Origin: Flavobacterium ustbae | GTDB lineage: Bacteria; Bacteroidota; Bacteroidia; Flavobacteriales; Flavobacteriaceae | Assembly (NCBI RefSeq): GCF_003946915.1 | Contig: NZ_RPOC01000002.1 | Span: 124,001-188,000, forward strand | DNA: 64,000 nucleotides | Reading direction: 5' to 3' | Shown: positions 8,216 through 16,185 of the stretch, piece after piece | Layout of the letters: each line of letters starts with the position of its first letter | Numbering within the stretch: position 1 is the stretch's first letter | Made by a program: the position numbers and the translations under genes | Notes under the pieces: model-generated | Databases searched by the model: none | The model's input: the letters and a program-made list of their open reading frames with translations, nothing else | Told to the model about the DNA's origin: nothing

Positions 8216-8350
8216 GTTTAAAAGATAATTCGAAAGCATTTTTTAGAGAATTGCGCTATTGGATTGTTAAGGTAAATCTGATAAAAGCAAATCTGTTGAT
8301 TATTTTTTAATAAAAATAATTGAGGCTCTTCATTTTAAATTAATAATGAT

Positions 8351-8358
8351 TATTTTTG
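8351..8358 (+). promoter_or_regulatory. candidate -7 promoter element (TATTTTTG)
   Basis: A perfect TAnnTTTG match 37 bases upstream of the alpha-oxoamine synthase ATG. No convincing -33 TTTG was seen at the usual distance. Confidence 0.45.
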
Positions 8359-8395
8359 CTCGCTGATTACGTAAAAAAAATTACTACAATATATT

Positions 8396-9655
8396 ATGGT
8401 AAAAGATTTATTCGAAAGAATTCAGGACAATAAAGGACCTTTAGGAAAATGGGCTTCTCAAGCAGAAGGTTATTATGTTTTCCCAAAGTTAGAAGGAGAG
8501 TTGGGTCCTAGAATGCAATTTCACGGAAAAAATATTTTAAACTGGAGTTTAAATGATTATTTAGGTTTAGCTAATCATCCAGAGGTTCGTAAAGCAGATA
8601 CAGATGCAGCAATTCAATTTGGTGCAGCTTATCCTATGGGAGCTCGTATGATGTCTGGACACACTACTTACCACGAACAATTAGAAAATGAATTGGCAGA
8701 ATTCGTTATGAAAGAATCTGCTTATTTATTGAATTTTGGTTACCAAGGAATGGTATCTATTATTGATGCTTTGGTTACTAAAAATGACATTATTGTTTAC
8801 GATGTTGATTCACATGCTTGTATTATTGATGGTGTTCGTTTGCACATGGGTAAGCGTTTTACATACAAACACAATGATTTGGAAAGTATGGAGAAAAACT
8901 TGCAGCGTGCTACTAAAATGGCAGAAGAAACAGGCGGAGGTATTTTATTTATTACTGAAGGTGTTTTCGGAATGCGCGGACAGCAAGGAAAATTAAAAGA
9001 AATTGCTGAATTAAAGAAAAAATACAATTTCAGATTATTAGTAGATGACGCTCACGGTTTTGGTACTTTAGGTAAAACTGGTGCTGGAGCAGGTGAAGAG
9101 CAAGGAGTTCAAGATCAGATTGATGTTTACTTCTCTACTTTTGCAAAATCTATGGCTAATATTGGTGCTTTCGTAGCAGCTGATAAAACAGTTATCGATT
9201 ATTTAAAATACAACTTACGTTCTCAAATGTTTGCTAAAGCATTGCCAATGATCCAGACTATTGGTTCTTTGAAACGTTTAGAGTTGTTGCGTCAGTCTTC
9301 TGCGATTAAAGATAAACTTTGGGAAAATGTAAATGCATTGCAAAGTGGTCTTAAAGAAAAAGGATTTAATATTGGGGATACTAATACTTGTATTACACCG
9401 GTTTATTTAGAAGGAAGTATTCCTGAAGCAATGGTAATGGTAAATGATTTAAGAGAAAATTATGGTATTTTCCTTTCTATCGTTGTTTATCCAGTTATCC
9501 CGAAAGGAATTATCTTATTGAGAATGATTCCTACAGCTTCTCATACATTAGCTGATATTGATGAAACGTTAACTGCTTTTGAAGCAATTAGAGAGAAATT
9601 AGTTAACGGAACTTATAAAGAAATTGCAGAGCGTACAACTGTTGACGTTTCGTAA
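8396..9655 (+). CDS. alpha-oxoamine synthase: serine palmitoyltransferase or cysteate acyltransferase
   Basis: A PLP-dependent enzyme of fold type I that condenses an amino acid with an acyl thioester. The 419-residue protein has the family landmarks: YLGLANHP near residue 55, MMSGHTTYHEQLE, DVDSHACIIDG, LLVDDAHGFGTLG (about 214-226) and the Schiff-base lysine K251 in STFAKSM. Bacteroidota use such enzymes for sphingolipid (serine) or sulfonolipid/capnine (cysteate) bases, and flavobacteria are known for the latter, so either substrate is possible. KBL and BioF are less likely given the sequence around the lysine. It is flanked by a lipoprotein gene behind a terminator and stands as a single transcription unit. 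Confidence 0.88.
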   Translation: MVKDLFERIQDNKGPLGKWASQAEGYYVFPKLEGELGPRMQFHGKNILNWSLNDYLGLANHPEVRKADTDAAIQFGAAYPMGARMMSGHTTYHEQLENELAEFVMKESAYLLNFGYQGMVSIIDALVTKNDIIVYDVDSHACIIDGVRLHMGKRFTYKHNDLESMEKNLQRATKMAEETGGGILFITEGVFGMRGQQGKLKEIAELKKKYNFRLLVDDAHGFGTLGKTGAGAGEEQGVQDQIDVYFSTFAKSMANIGAFVAADKTVIDYLKYNLRSQMFAKALPMIQTIGSLKRLELLRQSSAIKDKLWENVNALQSGLKEKGFNIGDTNTCITPVYLEGSIPEAMVMVNDLRENYGIFLSIVVYPVIPKGIILLRMIPTASHTLADIDETLTAFEAIREKLVNGTYKEIAERTTVDVS

Positions 9656-9696
9656 ATTAATATAAATAAATTCTCTTAAGTGGGAATTATGTAAAA

Positions 9697-9729
9697 AAAA
9701 TCCATTTGTTCTACGAATGGATTTTTTTT
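9697..9729 (+). terminator. terminator after the alpha-oxoamine synthase gene
   Basis: Stem ATCCATT/AATGGAT with a short loop followed by a run of nine or more T. The same TCCATTCG/CGAATGGA stem core is reused in the next terminator at 10273. Confidence 0.8.
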
Positions 9730-9775
9730 TATTGAGGTAACTTTATATCATAATCACAAAATAAAAATAAGAATT

Positions 9776-10252
9776 ATGAAAAAGGTATTAATAATCTCAG
9801 CAGTTATTTTCGCCCTTTTTGTTTCCTGTAAAAAAGAGACAACAACGGCACCAGAAATTACACCAAGTGCTCCAAAAGAAGCAGAAATTGTAGAACCATC
9901 AGGTAAACAATGTTACAGTTATTCAGGTAATGACAACTTTGTCGATTTAAGTTTCAACGTAAACTCACATCAGGAAGTAAACGGAACATTGAGCTACAAT
10001 TATACCGGAAAAGACAAAAATGAAGGAATTCTGGTAGGAAATATGAAAGGAGATACACTTATTGCAGAATATACGTTTACATCTGAAGGTATTTCTTCTG
10101 TACGCGAAGTGGCTTTTTTGAATAGAGATGCTACTTTTATTGAAGGATACGGAGAAACTGTAGAAGCAAATGATAAAATTACTTTTAAAGATAAATCTAA
10201 ATTAAAATTTGATCAGAAAAATGTACTTACAAAAGTAGATTGTAAAGACTAA
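9776..10252 (+). CDS. small lipoprotein of unknown function
   Basis: 158 residues. Residues 1-18 form a lipoprotein signal (FALFVSCKK), followed by a Thr/Pro/Glu linker. The mature part has two Cys (GKQCYSYSG and KVDCKD at the extreme C terminus) that could form a disulfide, and alternating beta-type sequence resembling a small beta-barrel or lipocalin-like fold. I recognise no named family. It has its own terminator at 10273-10308 and is isolated from its neighbours. Confidence 0.8.
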   Translation: MKKVLIISAVIFALFVSCKKETTTAPEITPSAPKEAEIVEPSGKQCYSYSGNDNFVDLSFNVNSHQEVNGTLSYNYTGKDKNEGILVGNMKGDTLIAEYTFTSEGISSVREVAFLNRDATFIEGYGETVEANDKITFKDKSKLKFDQKNVLTKVDCKD

Positions 10253-10272
10253 TTTGAATACTTTTTAATGCT

Positions 10273-10308
10273 AAAAATCCATTCGTTTGGGGGCGAATGG
10301 ATTTTTTT
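10273..10308 (+). terminator. terminator after the lipoprotein gene
   Basis: A 13-bp perfect stem (AAAAATCCATTCG, 10273-10285, with its complement at 10294-10306) and a T run. Being symmetric with A and T flanks it may also act on the minus strand. Confidence 0.82.
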
Positions 10309-10323
10309 ATGTTTTATAAAATA

Positions 10324-10358
10324 ATGAATTATGAATTATGAATTATGAATTATGAATT
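10324..10358. repeat. heptamer tandem repeat, 5 x ATGAATT
   Basis: Five perfect head-to-tail copies of a 7-base unit in the gap between the lipoprotein terminator and the convergent GNAT-like gene. One of several 7-bp-period arrays in this window. Confidence 0.9.
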
Positions 10359-10410
10359 ATATTTTTTCTATAATACTGAACACTAAAAACTGACCACTGA
10401 TTACTAAAAC

Positions 10411-11529
10411 TTAAAGATTCTTCAAATAAGTCTTTCTCTGACAGTGAATAGTAGGATCAAAGTTTTTCCAAAGCAAATGAATTGCATTGTTTTCTAATAA
10501 CTCAGGAGTTCTAATACAAGTCTGAATTCCTTTAGCCGAAAACGTTTTGTAATATTCATCAAAAATAATTGCTGTTACACCTTTATTTTGATAATCTGGA
10601 TGAATACCTATCAAGTAAAAAACAACATCTTTACTGTGTTTTTTTGCTTTTAATAATTGAAGAAATCCAAATGGGAATAATTTTCCTTTTATTTTTTGTA
10701 AAGCTTCAACAAAACTTGGCATTACGATGCTGAATGCTACTAAATTATCATCTTTATCAACAACAAATTTGATGTATTCTGGATTGATAAAACTGATGTA
10801 TTTCTTTTTAAAATATTCTTTTTGAACATCAGAAATAGCTACAAACGAAGCTAGTTTTTCGTAAGATTCATTAAACAAATCAAACATTTTGTCTACGTGA
10901 GGCATAATGTCTTTTGTTTTGGTAAAATTAAGCGCTTTTAGTCCATAACGCTTTTTGATTAGCTCTTGTGCTTTCTGAAAGAATTCTGGTTTTACATTCG
11001 AAAAAGGAAATATACTTTCAATATATTGTTTTTCTACCTGAAACCCTAATTGTTCCAAATGCGTTACATAATACGGATGATTGTACCATGTAATCATGGT
11101 TCCGATTTGGTCATATCCTTCAGTAAGAACCCCAACCTTATCAAGATTAGAAAATCCCATTGGGCCTTCAGCATGTTCCAAATTGTGTTTTCTTCCCAAT
11201 TCAAAAACTTTTTCAAGTAATGCTTTTGTAACTTCAATATCATCAATTACATCAAACCACCCAAAACGTACTTTTCTCTTATGCTGATTGTTAACTTCAG
11301 ACCAATTGATAATGGCAGTAATTCGGCCAACAATTTTATTGTCTCTGTAAGCTAAATAAAAGTAAGCTTCGGCATTGTCAAAAGCAGGATTTTTAGTTTT
11401 ATCAAAAGATTCCAATTCATCTGAAATGATTGGCGGCACCCAATACGGATTATCCTTGTATAAAGAAAAAGGAAATTTGATATATTCGGTTAATTCTTTT
11501 TTGCTTTTGGCTTCTTTAATTGTGATCAT
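10411..11529 (-). CDS. GNAT-like N-acyltransferase
   Basis: A 372-residue soluble protein. The C-terminal half has the GNAT acyl-CoA loop signature in DVVFYLIGIHPDYQNKGVTAIIF, and the N-terminal half (FPFSLYKDNPYWVPPI, GRITAIINW) also resembles a GNAT domain, so this may be a double-domain protein. No substrate can be read from sequence. It lies 42 bases downstream of an outer-membrane protein gene on the same strand and close to a sphingoid-type synthase, which makes lipid N-acylation one possibility, but this is inference. Homologues are sometimes labelled GTP cyclohydrolase, which nothing here supports. Confidence 0.75.
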   Translation of the reverse strand: MITIKEAKSKKELTEYIKFPFSLYKDNPYWVPPIISDELESFDKTKNPAFDNAEAYFYLAYRDNKIVGRITAIINWSEVNNQHKRKVRFGWFDVIDDIEVTKALLEKVFELGRKHNLEHAEGPMGFSNLDKVGVLTEGYDQIGTMITWYNHPYYVTHLEQLGFQVEKQYIESIFPFSNVKPEFFQKAQELIKKRYGLKALNFTKTKDIMPHVDKMFDLFNESYEKLASFVAISDVQKEYFKKKYISFINPEYIKFVVDKDDNLVAFSIVMPSFVEALQKIKGKLFPFGFLQLLKAKKHSKDVVFYLIGIHPDYQNKGVTAIIFDEYYKTFSAKGIQTCIRTPELLENNAIHLLWKNFDPTIHCQRKTYLKNL

Positions 11530-11571
11530 TAAGATGGTATTGAGAGTCCATAGTGGCTCTGGTTATTCAGT

Positions 11572-12540
11572 TTATTCGTATTTAGCTTTACGCTTTCGTT
11601 CTTTTTCTTGATAGTCAACTGCTTTTTCATTGTCAGGATTCTTTTTTGCTCTTGCGGCTGCTTTATCTTCCACAACCTTCTCTTTGTACCATCCGTCATA
11701 ACGCCATGATACACCCACACCGCCATACAAAACAGAAGGGGTGTTTTTGAAATTGGTACTTATAGAAGCATCAACCTGCATGTTTGAAGAAAGAAGAAAA
11801 GCAGCTCCTCCGCGAAGAATTGAATCGCTATAGAAATCGCTTTTATATCCTTGATTTTCAATAAAGCCAGACCATCTGTCATTAAATCCGTGCGTCAAAG
11901 TTAATACATATCCGTAACTTGGATAGTCAGTTCCAATATAATCTGCAATAATATTAGTTACAAAAACCCAAGCTCCGCCTCCTAATAGATTTTGTGTAAT
12001 AAGCGAAACTTTAGGAGATATAGCGCCATCAGGAGAAAAATAATAGGGATTTTCAGCTCCAACAAAATTAGCACCCGCAAAAACAGAAACAGCTGGAATA
12101 AGTTCTCTCCATTGAAAATTACGATTGGCTTTATAGCTATAGATGTTTACTTCTCTTTTATAATTTTTGTACGGATCGTAAATAAGGTATTTGGCTCCTA
12201 AAACCGTTTGTCTAAAATTATTCTTTTTGTAGCTGGTGTACGGAGTGTCAAAATTCTCCGTTTGATACTGTAAATCAGCGATAAATTCTAATTGTTCTAG
12301 AAAAGCTCCGTATCTAATTGTTAAATCTGTACCAAATCCGCTGGCATCGTAGTCTAATAAATCGTGTTTTTCTTTAATTCCATAAACACCAAATTCGGCT
12401 TGAATAACAGATTTTCCAACGGCGTAGGCAGACATTGTTTCACCTGGACGATTTGAGTTTATGACGTCAGTATATTGCGCAAAAAACAGTTGTGGAATAA
12501 AAAAAAGTACTGGGGCTAGTAAGTTTTTAATTTTGAACAT
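11572..12540 (-). CDS. outer-membrane beta-barrel protein (MetA-pathway/transporter-like family)
   Basis: The start MFKIKNLL at 12540 is chosen because the promoter -7 element at 12577-12584 would put the longer upstream Met (12579) outside the transcript. A Sec signal peptide ends near FFAQ. The mature region starts with SNRPGETMSAYAVGKSVIQ and alternates in beta-barrel fashion with many aromatic residues (about 12 strands), matching the transporter family often labelled phenol-degradation MetA-like. The C-terminal 45 residues are highly charged (KDKAAARAKKNPDNE), unusual for a barrel and probably periplasmic. Likely cotranscribed with the GNAT-like gene. Confidence 0.8.
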   Translation of the reverse strand: MFKIKNLLAPVLFFIPQLFFAQYTDVINSNRPGETMSAYAVGKSVIQAEFGVYGIKEKHDLLDYDASGFGTDLTIRYGAFLEQLEFIADLQYQTENFDTPYTSYKKNNFRQTVLGAKYLIYDPYKNYKREVNIYSYKANRNFQWRELIPAVSVFAGANFVGAENPYYFSPDGAISPKVSLITQNLLGGGAWVFVTNIIADYIGTDYPSYGYVLTLTHGFNDRWSGFIENQGYKSDFYSDSILRGGAAFLLSSNMQVDASISTNFKNTPSVLYGGVGVSWRYDGWYKEKVVEDKAAARAKKNPDNEKAVDYQEKERKRKAKYE

Positions 12541-12576
12541 ATAATTTTTTTTGGGTTGAAAAATAATAACGCATTT

Positions 12577-12584
12577 CAAATGTA
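12577..12584 (-). promoter_or_regulatory. -7 promoter element (TACATTTG) for the outer-membrane protein gene
   Basis: Exact TAnnTTTG match on the minus strand, about 37 bases upstream of the chosen start; it decides the start at 12540. Confidence 0.55.
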
Positions 12585-12638
12585 CATATTTTATTATTTA
12601 TTTAAGATTCATATTTTATTTTTAAGCAACGGATTTAT

Positions 12639-12646
12639 TAATTTTG
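12639..12646 (+). promoter_or_regulatory. -7 promoter element (TAATTTTG) for the DUF4834 gene
   Basis: Exact TAnnTTTG match, 17 bases before the ATG at 12664. It excludes the longer open frame that begins at 12556. Together with the minus-strand element at 12577 it forms a divergent promoter pair. Confidence 0.5.
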
Positions 12647-12663
12647 AAAAAAAATATATAGTT

Positions 12664-12957
12664 ATGCAAGAAGCATCTTTTTCAGGTTTTATTAAAACCA
12701 TCATGTGGGTTATAGCTTTTTATTACATTTTTAAATTTTTAGCTAAAATCTTTTTGCCTGTCTTGGTTAAAAAGGCAGTAGAAAATGCGAGTGAAAATTT
12801 TCAAAGACAGCAGCAGCAATATAATCAAGGCAATACATATCAGAACAATCGCAATACCAATAATAATGATGAAATAATCATTAATACTGCTAATGCTAAG
12901 AACCCGCGCGAAACCAAAAAAGTGGGAGAGTATGTTGATTACGAAGAAATAGATTAG
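12664..12957 (+). CDS. DUF4834-like small membrane protein
   Basis: 97 residues from MQEASFSG. One hydrophobic segment (about residues 11-33, IMWVIAFYYIFKFLAKIFLPVLV) is followed by a Gln/Asn-rich low-complexity tail (RQQQQYNQGNTYQNNRNTNNN) and an acidic end GEYVDYEEID. This order matches the flavobacterial DUF4834 family, whose function is unknown to me. It precedes the YfhO gene by 49 bases, so they are probably cotranscribed. Confidence 0.8.
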   Translation: MQEASFSGFIKTIMWVIAFYYIFKFLAKIFLPVLVKKAVENASENFQRQQQQYNQGNTYQNNRNTNNNDEIIINTANAKNPRETKKVGEYVDYEEID

Positions 12958-13006
12958 ATTTGTGTCCTGAAAATTTAGGATTCATTTTAACCCAAACCAG
13001 CCAAAA

Positions 13007-15436
13007 TTGAAAATAGTAAATAAGTTCTATCCGCATGCCCTTGCTATCTTGGGCTTTATTTTTGTTTCATTAATTTATTTTTATCCAGTTCTTCAAGGAA
13101 AACAAATTTTCCAGTCTGATATTGCGCAATACACCGGAATGGCAAAAGAGCAAAATGACTTTAGAGCTGTAGAAAATGCAGAACCTTATTGGACAAACTC
13201 GGCCTTTGGTGGTATGCCGACGTATCAGCTTGGAGCAAATTATCCGAACGATTTTATAGGTAAAGTCGATGATGTTTTGCGTTTTCTTCCGCGTCCTGCA
13301 GATTACTTATTTTTATATTTCCTTGGTTTTTATGGTTTATTGTTGGTTCTAAAAACAGATCCGCTTAAAGCTTTTATCGGCTCGATTGCGTTTGGTTTTT
13401 CAACTTATATGATTATTATTCTAGGCGTTGGTCATAATGCCAAAGCACATGCTATTGCGTATATGCCTTTGGTAATTGCTGGATTTATACTCGTCTTTCA
13501 GAAGAAATACATTAAAGGAGGACTCCTCACCATGTTTGCAGTGGCATTAGAAATTAGTGCCAATCACTTCCAGATGACCTATTATTTATTGATTTTCTTA
13601 TTGATACTTTCAGGTTATTATGTTTTTAATTTTATTAAAGAAAAAGATTTTAGAGGCCTTTTAATTTCTTGTGGAGTTTTACTAGTTGCAGGAATTTTTG
13701 CTTTAGGTGCGAATGCTGGTAATTTAATGGCAACGCAAGAATATGCTAAATATAGTATTAGAGATAAAAGCGAGCTGACTTTTAATCCAGACGGATCTAA
13801 AAATGAAACTACTGCTTCTATGACGACAGAGTATATTACAGAGTATAGTTATGGAATTGCAGAAAGTTTGAATTTAATTGCTCCAAGAATTTTTGGAGGT
13901 TCAAGTCACGAAAATGTAGGTACAGATAGCCGTATGTATGCCTTTATGGTTGAGCAGGGAGTTCCTGCATCTCAGGCTCAAGATTTTGTTTCTGGAATGC
14001 CAACCTATTGGGGAGACCAACCTATTGTATCGGCGCCAGCTTATATTGGGGCTGTGGTTTTCTTTTTAGCAGTTTTAGCTTTATTTATTGACGATAGAAA
14101 AATTAAATATGTTTTCCTAGCTGGTGCACTTTTCACTTTAGTGCTTTCTTGGGGAAAAAATTTCTCTTTATTGACCAACTTTTTTATTGAATATGTTCCT
14201 CTTTACGATAAATTTAGAGCTGTTTCATCCATTCAGGTAATTCTAGAATTATGTTTTCCTGTTTTGGCTGTTATGGGATTACAGGCATTTTTTAAAGCAA
14301 AAGACGAACCGAAATTACAGCAGAAAGCATTAGTGCAAACCGGAGTTTTTGGTTTAGGAGTATTGGTTATTTTATTAATAGCTAAAAGCTTCTTCCATTT
14401 TACAGGAGCAAGTGATCAATATTTCTTAGAAAGCTACGGGCCAGGTTTTGTTGACGCTTTAAAAGAAGACAGAATGACGATGTATTATGCAGATATATTA
14501 AGATCTGGATTTTTAATCGTCGTTACTTTTGTTGTACTTTGGATGTTTGTTAAAAACAAATTCTCTCAAACTACAACTTTAATCGTTATCGGAATTGTAA
14601 TGATTTTTGATTTGTTTTTTGTAGATAAAAAATATGTTTCTGCAAAAGATTTTGTGAGTCCGGTTCAGATTGCAGCGCCTTTCCAAGAAACACCAGCCGA
14701 TTCTCAAATTTTAAAAGATACTTCAGTTTACCGTGTATTTGATCTTCAGGGGCAGTTGCAAGGAAGATCTTCTTATTTTCATAAAACAATTGGAGGTTAT
14801 AGTGCTGTAAGACCTAGAAGAATGCAGCAATTGTACGATTATCAAATTGCTAAAAATAATCTAGAAATACTTAATATGTTGAATGTTAAGTATGTAATTC
14901 AGGTAGACAGTACAGGTAATCAAATACCGACTGTTAATCCAGAGGCGAATGGAAATGCTTGGTTTGTGGAGTCTGTAAAACTGGTAAATAAACCAGATGA
15001 TGTAATGAAAGCCTTGAATACTTTGGATACTAAAAAAGTAGCGGTATTTAATGTTCATGAACATGAAAATAAATTTCAAAATGCGAGATTAAAGAAACCT
15101 TTAGATACTACAGGAACGATTAAGGTTGTTACTTATAAGCCAAATTACATTAAATACAAATCTGATAAAGAAAATGATGGTTTAGCTGTTTTCTCTGAAA
15201 TGTATTATAAAAATGGTTGGAATGCTTATATAGACGGCAAATTAACAGATCATTTTCCTGTTGATTATGTTCTTAGAGCAATGGAAGTTCCTGCAGGAAA
15301 ACATACGATTGAATTTAAATTTGAACCTCAGATTATCAAAACTGGTGGTGCAATTACTTTAATAAGTTCAATTGGGATGTTGTTGCTTTTGGCTGTTGGA
15401 ATTTATTTTGAGAGCAGAAGAGCTAAAAAAGAGTAA
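13007..15436 (+). CDS. YfhO-family membrane protein
   Basis: An 809-residue polytopic membrane protein of the YfhO family, related to GT-C type glycosyltransferases that use polyprenyl-linked sugars. It starts with TTG (LKIVNKFY); no ATG is suitably placed. About 12-13 helices are followed by a large extracytoplasmic C-terminal domain (about residues 560-770) and a final helix (ITLISSIGMLLLLAVGIYF). The N-terminal loop contains the acidic/aromatic stretch SDIAQYTGMAKEQ expected near the active site. Downstream glycosyltransferase and flippase genes suggest a surface-glycan role, which is inference. Confidence 0.87.
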   Translation: MKIVNKFYPHALAILGFIFVSLIYFYPVLQGKQIFQSDIAQYTGMAKEQNDFRAVENAEPYWTNSAFGGMPTYQLGANYPNDFIGKVDDVLRFLPRPADYLFLYFLGFYGLLLVLKTDPLKAFIGSIAFGFSTYMIIILGVGHNAKAHAIAYMPLVIAGFILVFQKKYIKGGLLTMFAVALEISANHFQMTYYLLIFLLILSGYYVFNFIKEKDFRGLLISCGVLLVAGIFALGANAGNLMATQEYAKYSIRDKSELTFNPDGSKNETTASMTTEYITEYSYGIAESLNLIAPRIFGGSSHENVGTDSRMYAFMVEQGVPASQAQDFVSGMPTYWGDQPIVSAPAYIGAVVFFLAVLALFIDDRKIKYVFLAGALFTLVLSWGKNFSLLTNFFIEYVPLYDKFRAVSSIQVILELCFPVLAVMGLQAFFKAKDEPKLQQKALVQTGVFGLGVLVILLIAKSFFHFTGASDQYFLESYGPGFVDALKEDRMTMYYADILRSGFLIVVTFVVLWMFVKNKFSQTTTLIVIGIVMIFDLFFVDKKYVSAKDFVSPVQIAAPFQETPADSQILKDTSVYRVFDLQGQLQGRSSYFHKTIGGYSAVRPRRMQQLYDYQIAKNNLEILNMLNVKYVIQVDSTGNQIPTVNPEANGNAWFVESVKLVNKPDDVMKALNTLDTKKVAVFNVHEHENKFQNARLKKPLDTTGTIKVVTYKPNYIKYKSDKENDGLAVFSEMYYKNGWNAYIDGKLTDHFPVDYVLRAMEVPAGKHTIEFKFEPQIIKTGGAITLISSIGMLLLLAVGIYFESRRAKKE

Positions 15437-15478
15437 TTGCGATATAATTTGTAAATTATGTATTCGTAAATCGTTTCG

Positions 15479-15486
15479 TATCTTTG
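15479..15486 (+). promoter_or_regulatory. -7 promoter element (TATCTTTG) for the small-ORF/nucleotidyltransferase pair
   Basis: Exact TAnnTTTG match 28 bases upstream of the ATG at 15514. It gives the pair a promoter separate from the YfhO unit and supports the short ORF as real. Confidence 0.5.
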
Positions 15487-15513
15487 TTTTAGATTATTTT
15501 AAAAAATTAAGTG

Positions 15514-15681
15514 ATGAAGAATGTTATGTTAAATTTTGGCTCTCCAAAAGAATTGGAAGCCAGAAGAATTGCTGAAATTAAGTCACTTTCTTATTTGGAA
15601 AGATTGGAAAGGTTAATGACCATCATTGAAGTTTCGTATAAATTGAAAAGTGCAAAAATAATCCAATCTAAAAAACGATGA
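15514..15681 (+). CDS. 55-residue helical protein paired with a nucleotidyltransferase
   Basis: A short gene encoding a basic, helix-rich 55-aa protein (ends QSKKR). It has a promoter -7 element just upstream and its stop overlaps the start of the next gene as ATGA (15678-15681), a strong sign of translational coupling. The central heptad-like stretch SLSYLERLERLMTIIEVSYKL suggests an amphipathic helix that could bind a partner. I recognise no family. By size and arrangement it resembles the small partner of a two-gene toxin-antitoxin or AbiE-like cassette, which is inference. Confidence 0.65.
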   Translation: MKNVMLNFGSPKELEARRIAEIKSLSYLERLERLMTIIEVSYKLKSAKIIQSKKR

Positions 15682-16154
15682 ATGAGCAGTTAATTGCTAT
15701 TTGGAATAGTTTTTTTGAAAACAAGGTTAAGTATATAACTATTGGAGGATTTGCTGTAAATATTTATGGTTATAATAGAAGTACTGGTGACATTGATATT
15801 TATTTAGAAGACACTATCGAAAACAGGCTTAATTTAAGAAAGGCATTAAAATCTATAAACTTAGGGGATTTTGAGACCATTGAAACAATGCAGTTTATTC
15901 CTGGTTGGACAGATTTTACATTAAGTTATGGTTTAAGGCTAGATATTATGACTGCTGTAAAAGGTTTAGAAGATAAATCTTTTTCTTCTTTACTAGATGA
16001 TGCTACGATAGTAATGATTGATGGAACTCCTGTTTATTTTATTGATTACGAAAACTTAATAATTGCTAAAAAAGCCTCTAATCGGCCGAAAGATATTTTG
16101 GATATTGAAGAATTAGAAAAAGTAAATAACGAAAACGAAGAAAAAGCTAATTAA
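15678..16154 (+). CDS. nucleotidyltransferase (MNT/DUF6036/AbiEii-like)
   Basis: 158 residues with the polymerase-beta nucleotidyltransferase signature: GG at 23-24 (TIGGFAVNIYG), the metal-binding pair D38 and D40 in STGDIDIYL, and a third acidic residue D88 in GLRLDIM. The C-terminal KKASNRPKDILDIEELEK is the conserved end seen in DUF6036/AbiEii-like proteins. It overlaps the small upstream ORF by four bases. Such enzymes serve as toxin, antitoxin or tRNA/protein-modifying partners in defence cassettes. Whether this one has a biological role beyond housekeeping cannot be told from the sequence. Confidence 0.8.
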   Translation: MNEQLIAIWNSFFENKVKYITIGGFAVNIYGYNRSTGDIDIYLEDTIENRLNLRKALKSINLGDFETIETMQFIPGWTDFTLSYGLRLDIMTAVKGLEDKSFSSLLDDATIVMIDGTPVYFIDYENLIIAKKASNRPKDILDIEELEKVNNENEEKAN

Positions 16155-16185
16155 ATTTAAGCAGCTTAAAGAATTAATTATAAAA

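Noticed and set aside
8396..9655. KBL (2-amino-3-ketobutyrate ligase) or BioF
   Set aside because: The region around the PLP lysine and overall sequence fit the serine palmitoyltransferase/cysteate acyltransferase branch better, but this was not tested by phylogeny.
12541..12663. Upstream start for the DUF4834 gene (12556) and for the outer-membrane gene (12579)
   Set aside because: The promoter elements at 12639 and 12577 place both longer starts outside the transcripts.
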